Source: JAVBNH01 sp031551635 | GTDB taxonomy: Bacteria; Bacillota; Clostridia; Oscillospirales; Acutalibacteraceae | DNA: 64,000 bases | Assembly (NCBI GenBank): GCA_031551635.1 | Contig: JAVBNH010000019.1 | Location: 68,948-132,947, forward strand | Direction of reading: 5' to 3' | Part shown: positions 61,039 through 64,000 of the stretch, in pieces | Layout: each line of letters begins with the position of its first letter | Position numbering within the stretch: position 1 is the first letter of the stretch | The notes under the pieces: model-generated | Told to the model about the DNA's origin: nothing | Database searches by the model: none | The model's input: the letters and a program-made list of their open reading frames with translations, nothing else | Position numbers and translations under genes: made by a program

Positions 61039-62391
61039 ATGTCATTAAAGGTATCAAAATTCGGCGGCTCTTCGCTCGCCAACGCAATGCAAATTAAAAA
61101 AACCTGCGAAATAATCCTCAGCGACAGCGAACGCAGGCTGATAGTCGTTTCCGCGCCGGGAAAGTTTTATGTTCAGGACATAAAGGTCACTGACATGCTG
61201 ATAAACTGCGTGAATGTTTTTCTTTCGGGCGGCGACTGGGAGCAGGCGTTGCAGGACATTCTCGCGCGTTTTTCCGTTATGGCTGAGGAGCTCGGAATAA
61301 CCGGTATTATGGGCGAAATAGAAGCCGATTTACGCTTCAGGCTCGACAAAAATATGGGCGGCGCTCAGCTTATGGATTCGATGAAGGCGGCAGGTGAGGA
61401 TAATAACGCCCGTTTTATAGCGGCTTATCTGCGCACCTTAGGCAAGGACGCGAAATACATCAGCCCTAAGGAATACGGCATGACACTCAGTGAGGAATTC
61501 GGCAACGCGGTGGTTCTCGAGGAGACCTATACAAACCTCTCGGTACTGAAAAGCATTGAGGGCATCGGCATTTTCCCCGGCTTCTTCGGCTTTTCCAAGA
61601 GCGGCAACATCGTGACCTTCCCGCGCGGAGGTTCGGATATAACCGGAGCGGTTCTCGCAGCGGCTGTGGGCGCTGATGTCTATGAGAATTTCACCGATGT
61701 CGATTATGTCTATTCGGTCAACCCAAAAATCGTCCCGGAGGCGAGACCTGTCAAAAAGCTTAGCTATCGCGAGATGCGCGAGCTGTCCTACGCCGGCTTC
61801 AACGTCTATCAGGAAGAAGCTCTCGGACCGGTTTATAAGGCTCATGTGCCGATAAATATCAGAAATGTCAACAACCCTTCCTGCGAGGGTTCGCTGATTC
61901 TCCATGATTACAAGCATACCGTCCACCCCGTGACAGGTATTGCAAGTGACAGCAATTTCTGCGCTATAAACATCAGAAAACTGCTGATGAACAGGGAAAT
62001 AGGCTATGTCAGGCGTATTCTTTCGGTGCTCGAGGAGGAACAGATTTCCTTCGAACACCTGCCCTCAGGCATTGACGACATTACCCTTATAATAAAAGAA
62101 ACCGCTTTCACTGAAGGTCAGAGGGAAAGGGTTATAGATAAAATCAAAGCGGCTGTGCCCTATGATGAATTTTCCTTCGAGAATGACATCAGCCTCATAG
62201 TAATTGTCGGCGAGGAATTAAGAAACAATATCGGCATTGCTGCCAGAGCTACGGCAACCTTCGGCAGAGAAAGCATAAACATTAAAATGCTCTCGCAGGG
62301 CGCAAGCGAAATAAGTATGATTTTCGCAATAAGTACCGCTGACGAAAAACGCGCTGTAGCCGCTCTGTATAACGAATTTTTTCCGAAATAA
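61039..62391 (+). CDS. Aspartokinase
   Basis: 450 residues. Phosphorylates aspartate, the first step of lysine, threonine and methionine synthesis. The N-terminus VSKFGGSSLANAMQI is the aspartokinase signature, with FPRGGSDITGAVLAAAVGADVYENFTDVDYVYSVNPKIVPEARPV in the kinase domain. Tandem ACT domains follow (SDSNFCAINIRKLLMN and VGEELRNNIGIAARATATFGRESINIKMLSQG), the sites of amino-acid feedback. Size matches the single-subunit type; whether lysine- or threonine-sensitive is not readable. It follows thrS, a metabolically related gene, but after a 300-bp gap. Confidence 0.95.
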   Translation: MSLKVSKFGGSSLANAMQIKKTCEIILSDSERRLIVVSAPGKFYVQDIKVTDMLINCVNVFLSGGDWEQALQDILARFSVMAEELGITGIMGEIEADLRFRLDKNMGGAQLMDSMKAAGEDNNARFIAAYLRTLGKDAKYISPKEYGMTLSEEFGNAVVLEETYTNLSVLKSIEGIGIFPGFFGFSKSGNIVTFPRGGSDITGAVLAAAVGADVYENFTDVDYVYSVNPKIVPEARPVKKLSYREMRELSYAGFNVYQEEALGPVYKAHVPINIRNVNNPSCEGSLILHDYKHTVHPVTGIASDSNFCAINIRKLLMNREIGYVRRILSVLEEEQISFEHLPSGIDDITLIIKETAFTEGQRERVIDKIKAAVPYDEFSFENDISLIVIVGEELRNNIGIAARATATFGRESINIKMLSQGASEISMIFAISTADEKRAVAALYNEFFPK

Positions 62392-62411
62392 AGAAAAGCA
62401 GGGAAAATAAA

Positions 62412-63491
62412 ATGATTAATCAAGACATTGAAAAGCTCTGCGAGGGCTGGCGCAGCTTCTGGCAGAGGGAAAACCACAACCGCCCGATAATGTTTGTAAC
62501 CGCGCCTAAGGAAGGTGCTGTAAGGCGCGAGGTCGCCGCTCCCGCAAGCATTGAGGAACGCTGGCTGAACATGGAATATGTCATAGAAAATGCCCGCGCG
62601 GGCTTTGAATGCACCTATTTCGGCGGCGAGGCCTTCCCCCGGCTCAATCCGAATCTGGGACCTGATATTATGGGCGCGGTGTGCGGCGGCTGTGATATTG
62701 TCTACGGCGAGAGGACCAGCTGGGCAGTACCGAAGGTCAAGGATTTCCGGGACTTCCCGCCAATTAAATTTGATGAAAATAACCCTTACTGGAAGAAAAT
62801 CCGCGACATGACAAAGGCGGCGGTTGACGACGCACGCGGAGATTATATGGTCGGAATTACAGACATTCACCCCGGCGCGGACGGTCTTGTTTCATTGCGC
62901 GGACCCGAGGAGGTCTGCCTTGATTTGATGGACTGCCCCGATGAAATCATCAGACGTATGGATGAAATGACCGCGGCGATGAAGGAAGTCTACAGCCGAC
63001 TTTACGCCATTTTGCAAACAAAACAGACAGGTAACACCTGCTGGCTGGGTCCTTGGAATCCCGACGGAAACTGGTATGTCCCGAGCAGCGATTTCTGCTG
63101 CCTTATAGATAACGCGCACTTCGAAAAATTTATCGCGCCTACACTCGAAAAGGAATTTGACTTCTTTGACAAAACCCTTTTCCACCTTGACGGACCCGGT
63201 GCACTGCATCATCTCGACAGACTTCTGCAATTCGAGAAAATGGGCGGCATTCAATGGGTGCCCGGCGACGGCGCTGCTCCCTGTGTGGAGTGGATGCCTG
63301 TTTATAAAAAGATTCAAGCGGCGGGAAAAAATATAATTGCAAATATCCGTCCGCAGGATGTTGAAATCTTTTGCAGCGAGCTCGAGCCGGAAGGGCTCAT
63401 GCTCGGCTTCGGTGCGCACACTGAGCAGGAGGCAAAGGACTGCGTTGCTCTCGCGGAAAAAATTACAGCCTCGAAAAGGAAAAAATACTAA
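62412..63491 (+). CDS. Uroporphyrinogen decarboxylase-like protein
   Basis: 359 residues, a TIM-barrel protein of the UroD/MtaA group: GFECTYFGGEAFPRLNPNLGPDIMGAVCGG, ITDIHPGADGLVSLRGPEEVCLDLMDCPDEI, LFHLDGPGALHHLDRLLQ and IQWVPGDGAAPCVEWMPVYKKIQ are in the positions of the UroD-like fold. Without the haem-pathway arginine signature it is more likely a corrinoid-linked methyltransferase relative or an orphan than true HemE. Encoded 20 bp after the aspartokinase gene and probably co-transcribed. No cognate corrinoid protein is in the window. Confidence 0.85.
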   Translation: MINQDIEKLCEGWRSFWQRENHNRPIMFVTAPKEGAVRREVAAPASIEERWLNMEYVIENARAGFECTYFGGEAFPRLNPNLGPDIMGAVCGGCDIVYGERTSWAVPKVKDFRDFPPIKFDENNPYWKKIRDMTKAAVDDARGDYMVGITDIHPGADGLVSLRGPEEVCLDLMDCPDEIIRRMDEMTAAMKEVYSRLYAILQTKQTGNTCWLGPWNPDGNWYVPSSDFCCLIDNAHFEKFIAPTLEKEFDFFDKTLFHLDGPGALHHLDRLLQFEKMGGIQWVPGDGAAPCVEWMPVYKKIQAAGKNIIANIRPQDVEIFCSELEPEGLMLGFGAHTEQEAKDCVALAEKITASKRKKY

Positions 63492-63547
63492 TAATACTAA
63501 ATCACTGATAAAAAACGTTGAAAGATTTGCGAGGATTTTTTGCATTT

Positions 63548-63753
63548 ATACTAATCGTCATTTAAATAGTCGAAATTTTTCATTCGCTAATCTGTTATGC
63601 TACTATTTACTTGACAAATAATAACTTACACTAAATTGCTGCAGCAAACGCGCATAAAGCTTTCTTTTCCTGCAGCAAAAGTGTAATTAATTATTTGTCT
63701 GCGTCTTGCAAACAGGCTCATTCGAATTTCTCTTTTTAAATGAGGATTAGTAT
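63548..63753. repeat. 206-bp near-complete palindrome (MITE-like)
   Basis: The ends ATACTAATC-g/c-TCATTTAAA are inverted repeats (63548-63567 against 63734-63753). Inner pairs continue inward (TGACAAATAAT with ATTATTTGTC, TTACACT with AGTGTAA, TTGCTGCAG with CTGCAGCAA), so most of the element can fold into one long hairpin. It carries no ORF and is followed by a perfect AACGGGC-TGAC-GCCCGTT hairpin at 63772-63789. Confidence 0.8.
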
Positions 63754-63798
63754 TACAAGGATGCCGACGCAAACGGGCTGACGCCCGTTAAGGAGAAA

Positions 63799-63858
63799 GA
63801 CGCAGTAAAACACAAAAAAGACCGTAAATATACAATGATTTTTATCAGTGGTTAGTAT
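63799..63858 (+). repeat. 60-bp direct repeat, family C (copy 2)
   Basis: Matches 51959-52018 with 4 mismatches in 60 bp. It ends TTTTTATCAGTGGTTAGTAT, 28 bp before the next start codon. Confidence 0.9.
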
Positions 63859-63886
63859 GAGGATAATTATTGGAAGGAATGGTAAT

Positions 63887-64000
63887 ATGAACTATTTAAT
63901 AATTGAATCTCATCCCTATTCCGGCAGCTTTAACGCCTCACTCGCGACAGTTCTTGAGGAAACCGCACGTGAAAAAGGACACAGTATAAAAAAAGTAAAC
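63887..64000 (+). CDS. NAD(P)H-quinone-reductase-like flavodoxin-fold protein (3' end outside window)
   Basis: The first 38 codons only. MNYLIIESHPYSGSFNASLA is the start of the flavodoxin-like NAD(P)H dehydrogenase (quinone) or general-stress YwrO/Kef-accessory family; the HPYSGSFN segment forms the FMN/FAD phosphate-binding loop. The ribosome site GGAAGGAATGG lies just upstream. Role cannot be refined without the remainder. Confidence 0.8.
   Translation, partial: MNYLIIESHPYSGSFNASLATVLEETAREKGHSIKKVN

Noticed and set aside
62412..63491. Haem-pathway HemE
   Set aside because: The overall fold matches UroD, but the haem-specific N-terminal signature is not visible and there are no other haem genes.
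63492..63886. Riboswitch or small ORF in the last intergenic region
   Set aside because: The region is explained by the 206-bp palindrome, a short hairpin and repeat C; no aptamer core was recognised.

Overview
The window looks like a chromosome segment from an anaerobic, probably gut-associated Clostridia (Bacillota), most likely Oscillospiraceae/Ruminococcaceae-like. The grounds are: four secreted proteins with type-I-dockerin-like repeats; strong AGGAGG ribosome sites with TTG and GTG starts; consensus TTGACA-17-TATAAT promoters; a T-box leader on thrS; GH3 and GH16 enzymes with a GPH-type sugar symporter; and many SDR, OYE and flavoprotein oxidoreductases. The taxonomic placement is inference. 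There is no rRNA, no CRISPR array and no clear prophage. One tRNA (Tyr, GUA) is present.

Layout. 1-9.2 kb: a 5'-truncated gene, an ABC ATPase/permease pair, two dockerin proteins, a zinc-ribbon membrane protein, a DUF4143 ATPase and a small membrane protein. 9.5-12.4 kb (minus): an operon with three GNAT acetyltransferases, DUF1905, GIY-YIG and a small HTH gene. 12.5-14.0 kb (minus): LemA and DUF3137. 14.2-14.8 kb: a broken HTH-TPR regulator. 15-16.8 kb: purC and a dockerin-transglutaminase-like protein. 16.9-20.9 kb: a redox trio (OYE, SDR, FAD flavoprotein). 20.9-25.6 kb: a ceramidase-like enzyme, GH16, an alpha/beta hydrolase and a lipoprotein. 25.7-29.6 kb (minus): a consensus promoter, an 18-codon ORF, a hairpin and two ABC exporter half-transporters, one of them split by an in-frame amber codon. 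29.7-34.7 kb: an esterase-like hydrolase and a TelA/VWA/membrane-protein operon. 34.9-43.3 kb: a five-gene overlapping operon (GH3, unknown 663-residue protein, LRR protein, GPH symporter, FAD oxidoreductase). 43.3-50.3 kb: GNAT, tRNA-Tyr, R2K-type ATP-grasp, HTH-Nudix fusion, a second broken HTH-TPR regulator, two membrane proteins and a double-ended dockerin protein. 50.8-64 kb: an iron-sulfur aldo/keto reductase, a metallophosphoesterase, a DUF692 protein, an RsiV-like protein, a HigBA-type toxin-antitoxin pair, lon, T-box plus thrS, aspartokinase, a UroD-like protein and the start of a quinone-reductase-like gene.

The most unusual aspect is the density of small non-coding repeats: heptanucleotide arrays (ATCYAG-type units), a palindromic 70-75 bp family, an approximately 120 bp family that sits directly on gene 3' ends and replaces parts of two HTH-TPR regulator genes, a 60 bp direct repeat, and a 206 bp near-complete palindrome resembling a MITE. 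Several genes take their last codons or their stop codon from these repeats.

The best candidate for an undescribed system is the 18-residue cationic-hydrophobic peptide at 29503-29559. It has a perfect promoter and ribosome site and lies directly upstream of two ABC exporter genes.
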